Positions 17,245-25,211 of a DNA stretch of 64,000 bases are shown here, one piece after another; position 1 is the stretch's first letter, and each line of letters starts with the position of its first letter. Both the position numbers and the translations under genes were made by a program. Origin of the DNA: Salinicoccus sesuvii (lineage in GTDB: Bacteria > Bacillota > Bacilli > Staphylococcales > Salinicoccaceae); NCBI RefSeq assembly GCF_042648145.1, contig NZ_JBHRWV010000012.1, forward strand, positions 144,294 to 208,293. Reading direction: 5' to 3'. The notes beneath the pieces were generated by a model. The model did not search any database. It was not told the DNA's origin and saw only the letters and a list, made by a program, of their open reading frames with translations.

Positions 17245-18051
17245 ATGGGAAAAGATGATTGGGAAAGCAAAGAACACAAAGAGAAAAGATTCTCGCGTCG
17301 AGATTTTCTCAAAACTTCAGGAGTGGCAGCCGGGGGCATAGTCGGAGGTTCCTTGCTCGGTGGTCTTGTAGGTATGGAATATGGTTCCAATAACGATGCG
17401 GAGCAATCTGACACAGCCACAGAAGGGGAGACGGCAGAAAGCGAAGAAACAGAAGCACAGACATACGACGCACGTACGTTCTTCAGTCGCAGTGAAGACT
17501 TTGAAACATTGGCCGCTGCCACAGAAAGAATCTATCCGGAGGATGAAAATGGTCCGGGTGCAATCGCACTCGGTGTGCCTTATTTCATTGATAAGCAACT
17601 GTACGGATTTTGGGGTGCAAATGGTACAGACTATAAAATGGGTCCATTCCAGCCGATGACATCCGATACTCACGGACGACAAGAAAAACTAAATCGGGGA
17701 GATATGTTTCTACTCGGTATCAGACGCTTGCAGGAAGTCAGCCAGGAAGAACACGACGATGCATTTCAAAATTTGGATGAGGACACACAAGATGAGATAC
17801 TGAGAATGTTTGAATCAGGTGATGTCGAAGTTCCAGGTATGCGTGCGCAAGCTTTCTTTACACTATTACGCAATACGACGATTGAGGGTGTCTATGCTGA
17901 CCCGGCATATGGTGGAAATAAGGACATGCAAGGATGGAAGATGATAGAGTATCCAGGTCCTAGAATGGGGTGGACCAATGAGATTCAATCAGAGGAGTTT
18001 CAATCTCTGGAGCCCGAAAGTCTGAGATCATATCAAGGAGGAGGCGTTTAA
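17245..18051 (+). CDS. Gluconate 2-dehydrogenase subunit 3-like protein with Tat signal
   Basis: This 268-residue protein begins with a twin-arginine signal (SRRDFLK near residues 12-18, then a hydrophobic stretch ending about residue 40). The mature part matches the small subunit 3 of membrane-linked gluconate and related FAD dehydrogenases. In known complexes this subunit carries the FAD subunit across the membrane by Tat and helps it mature. GGAGGG precedes ATG 17245. The stop codon directly abuts the ATG of the FAD subunit. A Glu/Thr-rich linker follows the signal, as expected for an extracytoplasmic anchor. Confidence 0.85.
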   Translation: MGKDDWESKEHKEKRFSRRDFLKTSGVAAGGIVGGSLLGGLVGMEYGSNNDAEQSDTATEGETAESEETEAQTYDARTFFSRSEDFETLAAATERIYPEDENGPGAIALGVPYFIDKQLYGFWGANGTDYKMGPFQPMTSDTHGRQEKLNRGDMFLLGIRRLQEVSQEEHDDAFQNLDEDTQDEILRMFESGDVEVPGMRAQAFFTLLRNTTIEGVYADPAYGGNKDMQGWKMIEYPGPRMGWTNEIQSEEFQSLEPESLRSYQGGGV

Positions 18052-19803
18052 ATGGCAGAAGAACTCGAAAAGGTTGACGTTGTCGTTGTGGGCATGGGCT
18101 GGGCTGGCGGTATTATCGCAGCAGAACTCGCGAAGGCTGGTAGAAGTGTCGTCGGTTTGGAAAAAGGAAGCGACAAAAAGCGTAGTGATTTTATTGGTGT
18201 AAAGGATGAACTGCGGTTTGATAACCGGTACCATATCATGCAGAACTTGTCTGGAGATACAGTGACTTCAAGGAATGAAGTGGATGACACCGCTTTACCA
18301 ATCAGAACCACGCAGGATATGCAGCTCGGTACGGATATCGGTGGTGCGAGTTTGCACTGGGCCGGGGCAACGTACCGATACTGGCCGTACGAATTTGAAA
18401 TCAGAAGCCAGACAATCGATCGATATGGTGAGGATAAGATACCAGAAGACATGAATTTACAGGATTGGGGCATCTCTTACGAGGAGATGGAGCCGTACTA
18501 CGAAAAGTGGGAATACATGGCCGGCATCTCTGGCGAACAAGATCCGCTTGCGCCAGAACGGAATCGGCCTTGGCCGAACCCGCCTCTTATGGAGACACCA
18601 TCTTTAAAATTGTTCAAAGACGCGACAGCGAACCTCGGATTGCATCCCTTTCAAGTGGCTGCGGGGAACCTCTCTCAGAACTACGAAAACCCGGATGGTG
18701 AACAACTGAATGCATGCATGTATTGTTCATTCTGTACACGGGCCGGATGTGACTTTGCGGCAAAATCAGATCCACTCGCTACAGTCATCCCAACCGCTTT
18801 AAAGCAAGAGAGCTTTGAATTGAGAACCCGTGCGAACGTCCGCCGAGTACTTTACGATGAGGAGACGCAGGAAGCAATCGGTGTTATGTACGTTGATGAA
18901 ACTACGGGTGAGGAATATGAACAGCCGGCTGATGTTGTTGTATTGGCAGCATTTGCTTTTACCAATAACCGGTTGCTGATGCTCTCAGGTATTGGCGATC
19001 AGTACGACCCAGAAACGCGTGAGGGAACATTGGGACGTAATTTCAATGGACAGTATAATTCTGCGTTTAATGGTACCCAAGGGTTATTCGAGAACGAACG
19101 TTTCAACCTTTATATGGGGGCTGGGGCCCTCGGTGCAGCAGTAAATGATTACGCAGCAGATAACTTTGATCATTCCGACCTCGACTTTATCGGCGGCGGT
19201 GCCATCGAACTACGTCAGTACGGTTTTGGAGCCATCTCAAGCAGTAACAACCGTCCAAGCGATACGCCAAGTTGGGGTAAACAATATAAAGCAGATTCAC
19301 TGCATTATGCGTATAGAGCGCTGAGAATTTGGTACACCAACATTGCCATGTCATATTGGCACAATTATCTGGATTTGGATCCTACATACGTAGATGAATA
19401 CGGGGATCCACTCCTTCGGGCAACCTATAAATTCGGTTCCCAGGAGCGCGCGATTGCACAATTCGGTGTCGAGCGGTGCCATGAGATCATGGAAGAAATG
19501 GGTGCTGACATTATACAGGATGATGAAGTGCCTGAAGAATTTAATCATGTATATTCCGGCGGTCACTATACAGGTGGCGTCGTAATGGGAGAAGACCCGG
19601 AGACCTCGGTCGTCAACAACTACTTGCAGATGTGGGACGTTGACAATCTCTTTGTCGTTGGTGGATCTGCATTTCCACAGTTCGGCGGTCATCACCCGAC
19701 GCCAACGATCGGTGCACTGGCCTATAGAGCGGCAGAAGGTATTGAGGAATTTCTGGAAAACGGAGAACAGCTGGCTGTTGCGAAAGGTACACTAAGGGCT
19801 TAG
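18052..19803 (+). CDS. GMC-family FAD dehydrogenase (gluconate 2-dehydrogenase-like large subunit)
   Basis: This 583-residue oxidoreductase has an N-terminal FAD Rossmann motif (VVVGMGWAGG, residues 10-20) and the C-terminal catalytic pair H547-H548 in GHHPTPTIGALAYRAAEG. A cysteine motif CX2CX2CX4C (C222, C225, C228, C233) resembles the iron-sulfur site of FAD-glucose dehydrogenase catalytic subunits. The protein has no signal peptide, so export probably relies on the Tat signal of subunit 3. No cytochrome c subunit is encoded next to it, so its electron acceptor is unclear. The substrate cannot be fixed from sequence; gluconate, a keto-acid or another sugar acid are candidates. Confidence 0.85.
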   Translation: MAEELEKVDVVVVGMGWAGGIIAAELAKAGRSVVGLEKGSDKKRSDFIGVKDELRFDNRYHIMQNLSGDTVTSRNEVDDTALPIRTTQDMQLGTDIGGASLHWAGATYRYWPYEFEIRSQTIDRYGEDKIPEDMNLQDWGISYEEMEPYYEKWEYMAGISGEQDPLAPERNRPWPNPPLMETPSLKLFKDATANLGLHPFQVAAGNLSQNYENPDGEQLNACMYCSFCTRAGCDFAAKSDPLATVIPTALKQESFELRTRANVRRVLYDEETQEAIGVMYVDETTGEEYEQPADVVVLAAFAFTNNRLLMLSGIGDQYDPETREGTLGRNFNGQYNSAFNGTQGLFENERFNLYMGAGALGAAVNDYAADNFDHSDLDFIGGGAIELRQYGFGAISSSNNRPSDTPSWGKQYKADSLHYAYRALRIWYTNIAMSYWHNYLDLDPTYVDEYGDPLLRATYKFGSQERAIAQFGVERCHEIMEEMGADIIQDDEVPEEFNHVYSGGHYTGGVVMGEDPETSVVNNYLQMWDVDNLFVVGGSAFPQFGGHHPTPTIGALAYRAAEGIEEFLENGEQLAVAKGTLRA

Positions 19804-19809
19804 ATGTCA

Positions 19810-19850
19810 ATAACTCTGGAGAACGTGCTCTCCAGAGTTATCTTTGTTTT
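19810..19850 (+). terminator. Terminator after the dehydrogenase operon
   Basis: ATAACTCTGGAGA (19810-19822) and TCTCCAGAGTTAT (19829-19841) form a perfect 13-bp stem with a 6-base loop, followed by CTTTGTTTT. Confidence 0.9.
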
Positions 19851-19854
19851 AGTA

Positions 19855-19863
19855 TGATATAAT
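19855..19863 (+). promoter_or_regulatory. Extended -10 promoter of the M42 peptidase unit
   Basis: TG-A-TATAAT at 19855-19863 is a consensus extended -10, placed right after the preceding terminator and 57 bases before the leader ORF. No clear -35 is seen. Confidence 0.6.
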
Positions 19864-19919
19864 TTTAACGTTGTTGATTTTATAATTTGTTTACATAGGA
19901 TTAGGAAAGAGGGGAGGGT

Positions 19920-19952
19920 ATGAACAGATTTAAGTCTGTTCATACATACTAA
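19920..19952 (+). CDS. 10-residue leader ORF before the M42 peptidase gene
   Basis: ATG 19920 follows the strong site AGAGGGGAGGG and reads MNRFKSVHTY before TAA 19950-19952. One base later comes the ATG of the peptidase, which has no Shine-Dalgarno of its own at normal distance. The leader coding sequence contains a perfect inverted repeat (TATGAACAGA 19919-19928 and TCTGTTCATA 19935-19944). Translation of the peptidase therefore probably depends on ribosomes finishing the leader and restarting. A simple hairpin bypass of the 35 bases between site and ATG is the alternative. Confidence 0.5.
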   Translation: MNRFKSVHTY

Positions 19953-19953
19953 T

Positions 19954-20982
19954 ATGTTTAAAAAAGAAGAAACCATTTCATTTTTGACAGAACTATTGTC
20001 GATTAACAGCCCATCGGGATATACGAAATATGCAATTGACTACGTAAGAGAAAGTCTTGAAGCAGCTGGGTACGAAACAGAAAAGACACCGAAAGGCAAT
20101 TTGATGGTCAGTGTCAAAGGTAAGGACGCATCAGTTACCCGCGGACTTAGCGCACATGTAGATACACTCGGTCTTATGGTACGTTCCATCAACGATGACG
20201 GTACACTATCACTGACTAAACTTGGTGGACCACTCACCCCTACTCTAGATGGGGAGTACTGCGATGTGATTACTCGCGACGATAAAGTGTTCACCGGTAC
20301 TATTTTATCTGAATCACCCTCGATTCATGTGTATAAAGATGCGGCGACGAAAGAGCGGGATATTGATAGCTTGGTGGTAAAGCTCGATGAACGCGTCAAC
20401 AATAAAGAGGATGTAAAAAATCTTGGCATACAGAACGGAGATATCATCGCCTATGACCCAAAAGTTGTCGTAACGGAATCGGGCTTTATAAAATCTAGAT
20501 TCCTCGACGATAAGGCATCTGTCGCCATTCTAGTCAGTGTGCTCAAAGCTCTGAAGGCAGAGAACATTGTTCCTGCTACAAATTTAAAGTTCATCTTCTC
20601 TACTTATGAAGAGGTGGGACATGGTGCTGCTTGGATCCCAAAAGAGATTACCGAATTGCTTGCGGTCGATATGGGCTGCATTGGACTGGATCTCGAATGT
20701 ACGGAGTTTGATGTCTCCATCTGTGCGAAAGACTCCTCGGGACCTTATGATTACGACATGACAACTGATCTTATCAATAATGCGAAGAGTAAGAATTTAA
20801 ACTACGCTGTTGATATTTATCCAATGTACGGCAGTGATGCATCTGCAGCACTTAGTGGAGGTGCAAACATTAAAGCAGCATTGATTGGTCCAGGTGTGGC
20901 AAGTAGTCATGGTATGGAGCGCACGCATACAGATGCGATTGAAAATACGTTTGAATTGATTAGAGCATATATAGAAAATTAA
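19954..20982 (+). CDS. M42-family metallopeptidase
   Basis: This 342-residue enzyme shows the M42 aminopeptidase signatures: HVDTLG in the first metal site, FLDDKAS for the bridging Asp, the catalytic/ligand glutamates in YEEVGHG, DMGCIG, and the final histidine in SSHGMERTH. Members form large tetrahedral complexes that trim peptides; some are annotated as deblocking or glutamyl aminopeptidases, or wrongly as endoglucanases. ATG 19954 is 1 base after the leader ORF stop, and the only ribosome site is about 35 bases upstream. It is a single-gene unit ending at a bidirectional terminator. Confidence 0.9.
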   Translation: MFKKEETISFLTELLSINSPSGYTKYAIDYVRESLEAAGYETEKTPKGNLMVSVKGKDASVTRGLSAHVDTLGLMVRSINDDGTLSLTKLGGPLTPTLDGEYCDVITRDDKVFTGTILSESPSIHVYKDAATKERDIDSLVVKLDERVNNKEDVKNLGIQNGDIIAYDPKVVVTESGFIKSRFLDDKASVAILVSVLKALKAENIVPATNLKFIFSTYEEVGHGAAWIPKEITELLAVDMGCIGLDLECTEFDVSICAKDSSGPYDYDMTTDLINNAKSKNLNYAVDIYPMYGSDASAALSGGANIKAALIGPGVASSHGMERTHTDAIENTFELIRAYIEN

Positions 20983-21004
20983 AACTTTAATTTTATGTAT
21001 TTTA

Positions 21005-21053
21005 AAAAATCCGTGTACAGAAGTAGTTTATCTACACCTGTGCACGGATTTTT
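21005..21053. terminator. Bidirectional terminator between M42 gene and transketolase
   Basis: AAAAATCCGTGTACAG (21005-21020) pairs with CTGTGCACGGATTTTT (21038-21053) with one G-T pair. A-runs and T-runs on the two sides let it work for both convergent units. Confidence 0.85.
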
Positions 21054-21066
21054 ATAAAATTAGTTT

Positions 21067-23049
21067 TTAAAGATTTTTGTAGCGTCTAATAACGTTTTCA
21101 ACTGTAAACCCCCGAGATTCTACTAAAGAGTCTCCCGCTCCAGATTCTCCGAATTCATCTATACTCATAATGTCGCCATCTTCAGTTGTATAGTGTTCCC
21201 AACCATATCTAGAACCGAGTTCGATTGATAGGCGCTTCTTTAGATTGGGTTGCAACACCGACTGTTTGTAGGACTCAGTTTGTATTTCAAATAGTTCCCA
21301 TGATGGCATGCTAACCACGTTTACATAGATATTCTCATCAGCCAGCCTTTCCTGTGCCTCAAGTGCTAAGTGTACCTCTGACCCCGTAGCGATAAGTATG
21401 CCTTCAGCATTTTCCTTTTTTTCCAACACATATGCTCCTCTTATCGTTCCATCAATTATGAATTGATAGTTTTGTTTCAAGATGGGTACATCCTGTCTAC
21501 CCAAAGCTAGCAGAGTGGGTGTTACGGTTGAGGAGGCACTGATTATCCAAGCACCAATTGTCTCAAAAGCATCGGCAGGCCTAATGACATTTATATTAGG
21601 CATTGCTCTAAATGAAAGTAGATGTTCTACAGGCTGATGTGTGGGACCATCTTGTCCTACAGCTACACTATCGTGGGTAAATATATAAGTTACTGGTAAT
21701 TTCATCAGTGCAGAAAGTCGTATTGAAGGTCTAAGGTAATCGGAAAACACAAAAAATGTGCTGACATATGGTCTGAGATTACTTAACGCGAGGGCATTAC
21801 CGATTGTTCCCATCGCAAACTCGCGCACTCCGAACTTGATATTTCTCCCTTTGAAATTATCCTCTTCATTAAAGTTACCAAACTTTTCGAGAGCTGTTTT
21901 GTTCGATTTGGAAAGGTCTGCGGACCCTCCGATTACTGCTAGGTTATTATCTGCCAAATGATTAATCAACTTACTCGAAGCTACTCGAGTCGACATTTTT
22001 TCTACATCGTCAAATAGCGTATATAGATTCTGTGTCTCAATATCAATGTCCTTGTGTATTATTCGTTCTAAAGAAGCAAAGTCTTCTGGATATTTCTCTT
22101 TGTATAGATCTAATTTTTTTGACCACACTTCTTCTTGCTCTTGACCTCTTTGATTGATATTTTTGAAGTTTTCATAAACTTCATTTGGAACATAAAACTC
22201 TTCATGATCCCATTCATAGAATTTTTTAGCCTTTCCTATGGCATCCGCACCTACGGGATCACTATGGGCATTGTGCGTACCTTGTATGTCGTCAACGCCA
22301 AAGCCAATAATATTTTTAACCTCAATAATGGTAGGACTTTCGTTTTCCTGTTTTGCTTTCGCTAATGCATCGGATACCGCTTCCAGGTCTTGCCCATCTT
22401 CGACAAAAAGATATTGCCAATTCATGCTTTCAAATCTTTTCCTCATATCTTCAGAAAAAGTCTCGTTGACATCGCCATCAAGGATTACATTGTTGGAATC
22501 GAAGAGAACAATCAGTTTTCCAAGTTTTAAGTGGCCAGCTATGGAGGCCGCTTCATAGGATACTCCTTCCATCAGGTCTCCATCTCCACATATACTGTAA
22601 GTGTAGTGATCAATAATATCCAAGTCTGGCTTGTTGAAGGTCTCACTTAAATATTTTTCAGACAGTGCAAGACCAACACTGTGACCAATCCCTTGTCCCA
22701 AGGGACCGGTAGTGACTTCAATACCTTCCGTATGACCGTACTCAGGGTGACCAGGTGTTTTACTTCCTATCTGTCTAAATCGCTTCAAATCATCTATTGT
22801 TAAATCGAAGCCACTTAAATGTAATAGTATATAATTTAAAATAGATCCATGGCCTGCGGATAGTACAAATCTATCTCTATCAAACCATTCTGGATTTTCG
22901 GGGTTTATACTAAGGTGATTCATCCATAGTTCATAGGCCATTGGTGCTGATCCAAGAGGCATTCCAAGATGACCGTGCTGAGCGGATTCGACACTATCCA
23001 ATGCAAGTGTTCTAATGGTATCAATAGACAGTTTCGACACTTTATCCAA
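21067..23049 (-). CDS. tkt: Transketolase
   Basis: This is a full-length thiamine-diphosphate transketolase of 660 residues. The N-terminal half has GHLGMPLGSAP and the TPP motif GDGDLMEGVSYEAA ending in FDSNNV; the middle has the pyrimidine-domain GVREFAMG and the histidine-rich THDSVAVGQDGPTHQPVEH. It transfers two-carbon units in the pentose phosphate pathway. The ATG at 23055 is only 1 base from GGAGG, so TTG 23049 (spacing 7) is the likelier start. It is the last gene of an ascorbate-type PTS operon, where it would handle pentose phosphates made from the imported substrate. Confidence 0.95.
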   Translation of the reverse strand: MDKVSKLSIDTIRTLALDSVESAQHGHLGMPLGSAPMAYELWMNHLSINPENPEWFDRDRFVLSAGHGSILNYILLHLSGFDLTIDDLKRFRQIGSKTPGHPEYGHTEGIEVTTGPLGQGIGHSVGLALSEKYLSETFNKPDLDIIDHYTYSICGDGDLMEGVSYEAASIAGHLKLGKLIVLFDSNNVILDGDVNETFSEDMRKRFESMNWQYLFVEDGQDLEAVSDALAKAKQENESPTIIEVKNIIGFGVDDIQGTHNAHSDPVGADAIGKAKKFYEWDHEEFYVPNEVYENFKNINQRGQEQEEVWSKKLDLYKEKYPEDFASLERIIHKDIDIETQNLYTLFDDVEKMSTRVASSKLINHLADNNLAVIGGSADLSKSNKTALEKFGNFNEEDNFKGRNIKFGVREFAMGTIGNALALSNLRPYVSTFFVFSDYLRPSIRLSALMKLPVTYIFTHDSVAVGQDGPTHQPVEHLLSFRAMPNINVIRPADAFETIGAWIISASSTVTPTLLALGRQDVPILKQNYQFIIDGTIRGAYVLEKKENAEGILIATGSEVHLALEAQERLADENIYVNVVSMPSWELFEIQTESYKQSVLQPNLKKRLSIELGSRYGWEHYTTEDGDIMSIDEFGESGAGDSLVESRGFTVENVIRRYKNL

Positions 23050-23066
23050 TTTCATCCCTCCTGTTT

Positions 23067-24431
23067 TTACACATTATCGCTATTGATGGCTTTATTGCTA
23101 GATCTTTTCTGTAAGAGGATGCTTCCTACGAGTACGATCGCTAGAGTAGCAATTACACCAATTTCACCCAAGAACTTCGCGATATTGCCCAGTACGATAC
23201 CTACGACTAGAAAATCAGTATCAGAAAACGTAGTACTAGCAGCTCCAAGTTCTCCTAGGTAAGGCAAGAACAACAAAGGTAAGAACGTAATGAGAACACC
23301 GTTTACGGCTGCTCCAATTACAGCACCTTTTACACCACCCGTAGCGTTTCCAAAAACACCTGCTGTTGCTCCGAGGAAAAAGTGTGGTACAACGCCTGGT
23401 AATATAACTACGCCACCTGTTATAAATAAGATAAACATACCGAGTACACCCGCAAGGAAGCTGACAAAGAAACCAATTAGAACTGCGTTAGGTGCATAAG
23501 GAAACACAATCGGCGCATCGAGAGCGGGCTTTGAGTTCGGTACCAACTTTTCAGAGATACCTTTAAATGCAGGGACAATTTCAGCAAGGATTAATCTCAC
23601 GCCAGCCAAAATGATGAAAACACCCGCAGCGAAAGTCACACCTTGAATCACTGAAAATACAATATAGTTGGAACCACCGCTAAGTTCTGCCTCAACAAAA
23701 GTAGGTCCGGCAAACAACGCAGCGATGATGTATATAATTACCATTGTTAGTGAGATACTCACTGAGCTGTCCCTAAGAAAACTCAAGCCTTTTGGAAAGT
23801 TAATTTCCTCAGTGGATTTCGATTTTTTCTTGAATATAGACCCAATCGTAGAGGAAGCAACATAACTGATAGTTCCAAAGTGACCCATGGAAACTTGGTC
23901 GTTACCTGTAATCTTTCTCATAGTGGGTTGAGCTAGCGCAGGGAAAATCGCCATGATAATACCTAAAGAAATCGAGCCTACAACGATTAGAGGTACGCCA
24001 CTCCAGTTACCTACTGTTAAAATAATTGCTAAGAAAGCGGCCATATAGAAAGTATGATGACCGGTTAAGAAGATGTATTTCAAATTTGTAAAGCGGGCAA
24101 TAAGTATATTTGCAATCATACCGAAAATCATTATCAAAGCAGCAGTGGAACCGTATTCTTCCAGTGCTATGGAGATGATTGCTTCGTTATTTGGAACAAC
24201 CCCTTGGACGCCGAAAGCTTGTTGGAACATGCTACCAAATGGTTCGAGTGAGCCTGAAACCACCCCTGCTCCTGCACTCAAGACAATGAAACCGAGAATT
24301 GTTTTTGTAGTGCCTTTAGTAACTTCTGACGAAGGCTTTTTTTGTATCAGTAAACCTATCAACGCAATCAGACCTACTAGTATAGCGGGTTGACTCAATA
24401 TATCAACAATAGTAGACAGTATACTTCCCAT
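23067..24431 (-). CDS. ulaA: PTS EIIC component, ascorbate (UlaA/SgaT) family
   Basis: This 454-residue integral membrane protein has about eleven helices and belongs to the ascorbate-type permease family of the phosphotransferase system, as shown by the VVPHFFLGATAGVFGNATGG segment, FLTGHHTF and LVPNSKPALDAP. It carries the sugar across while the linked IIB phosphorylates it. GAGGAGGAG precedes ATG 24431. Genes for IIB and IIA precede it in the same operon. The substrate could be L-ascorbate or another sugar acid or pentitol; this branch is not specific by sequence. Confidence 0.88.
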   Translation of the reverse strand: MGSILSTIVDILSQPAILVGLIALIGLLIQKKPSSEVTKGTTKTILGFIVLSAGAGVVSGSLEPFGSMFQQAFGVQGVVPNNEAIISIALEEYGSTAALIMIFGMIANILIARFTNLKYIFLTGHHTFYMAAFLAIILTVGNWSGVPLIVVGSISLGIIMAIFPALAQPTMRKITGNDQVSMGHFGTISYVASSTIGSIFKKKSKSTEEINFPKGLSFLRDSSVSISLTMVIIYIIAALFAGPTFVEAELSGGSNYIVFSVIQGVTFAAGVFIILAGVRLILAEIVPAFKGISEKLVPNSKPALDAPIVFPYAPNAVLIGFFVSFLAGVLGMFILFITGGVVILPGVVPHFFLGATAGVFGNATGGVKGAVIGAAVNGVLITFLPLLFLPYLGELGAASTTFSDTDFLVVGIVLGNIAKFLGEIGVIATLAIVLVGSILLQKRSSNKAINSDNV

Positions 24432-24458
24432 TTATACTCCTCCTCGTTAAGTTTTATG

Positions 24459-24746
24459 CTAGAGTGATCCTTTTTCTTTCAAGTATTCTTCAATTTTGGA
24501 TTTTAACTCTTCTTTATCTAAAATGTTATTTAAAATGATCTGTTCACCTAGCGGAGCCACATTGTCAGCTAAGTCTCTACCTGAGATAAATACATCGGCC
24601 ATGTCAGAAGCAGCAGAACCCAAATCACAATGATCTACTTCGATAGAGCCGTCTTGTACTTCCAATTCCTTTAACACTTGTTGAACATTCATCTCTATCA
24701 TGAAACTGCTACCAAGTCCTTGTCCACAAACCACTAAAAATTTCAT
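24459..24746 (-). CDS. ulaB: PTS EIIB component, ascorbate/lactose-type
   Basis: This 95-residue cytoplasmic protein has the IIB phosphocysteine loop CGQGLGSSFM (C9). It takes phosphate from the IIA histidine and passes it to the incoming sugar. ATG 24746 is chosen because GGAGG lies 8 bases before it; ATG 24752 is too close. It lies between the IIA and IIC genes. Confidence 0.9.
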   Translation of the reverse strand: MKFLVVCGQGLGSSFMIEMNVQQVLKELEVQDGSIEVDHCDLGSAASDMADVFISGRDLADNVAPLGEQIILNNILDKEELKSKIEEYLKEKGSL

Positions 24747-24765
24747 ACTCATTCCTCCGTTATAT

Positions 24766-25200
24766 TTAGTTTAAAATATCAATAATCTCTTTCTTGCTCG
24801 ATGCTTCAATTAATCTGGTAACATTTTTAGAGTCTCCAAGTTTTTCAGCTAAGCTTCTCAATATACCTAGGTGTTGTTCGTTATCTATTGCGGCCAAAAC
24901 AAAAATTAACGAAGCTTCGTGATCTTCTTCGGAAAAGTTCACTGGCTCATTTAGTTTTAAAAGACTTAGAGACACTTCGTTTACAAATCCATTAGGTCTA
25001 GAATGTGCTATGGCTATCTGTGGCGAAATCACAATATATGGTCCTAGCTTTTTCACGTTATCAATCATTTCATCAACATAACCTTGCTTAATCTTATTTG
25101 ACTCAAGTAAAGGTTGTGACGCTAACGTGATGGCACTTTCCCAACTTGTAATATTGTCTTCGATCACAATGGTTTCTTCGGTTAAATAATTCTTAAGCAA
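24766..25200 (-). CDS. ulaC: PTS EIIA component, mannitol/ascorbate-type
   Basis: This 144-residue IIA protein has its active histidine in AIAHSRPNGFVNE near residue 65, with the family's later segment LIFVLAAIDNEQHLGIL. It takes phosphate from HPr and passes it to IIB. The start is TTG 25200, 8 bases after AGGAGGTGG; no ATG is available near the ribosome site. The same fold recurs as the C-terminal domain of the regulator upstream, so the two may compete for phosphate from HPr. Confidence 0.9.
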   Translation of the reverse strand: MLKNYLTEETIVIEDNITSWESAITLASQPLLESNKIKQGYVDEMIDNVKKLGPYIVISPQIAIAHSRPNGFVNEVSLSLLKLNEPVNFSEEDHEASLIFVLAAIDNEQHLGILRSLAEKLGDSKNVTRLIEASSKKEIIDILN

Positions 25201-25211
25201 CGTGCCACCTC

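Noticed and set aside
19919..19944. Terminator hairpin before the M42 gene
   Set aside because: The stem has no T-run after it and lies inside a small ORF with a strong ribosome site, so a translational role is likelier.
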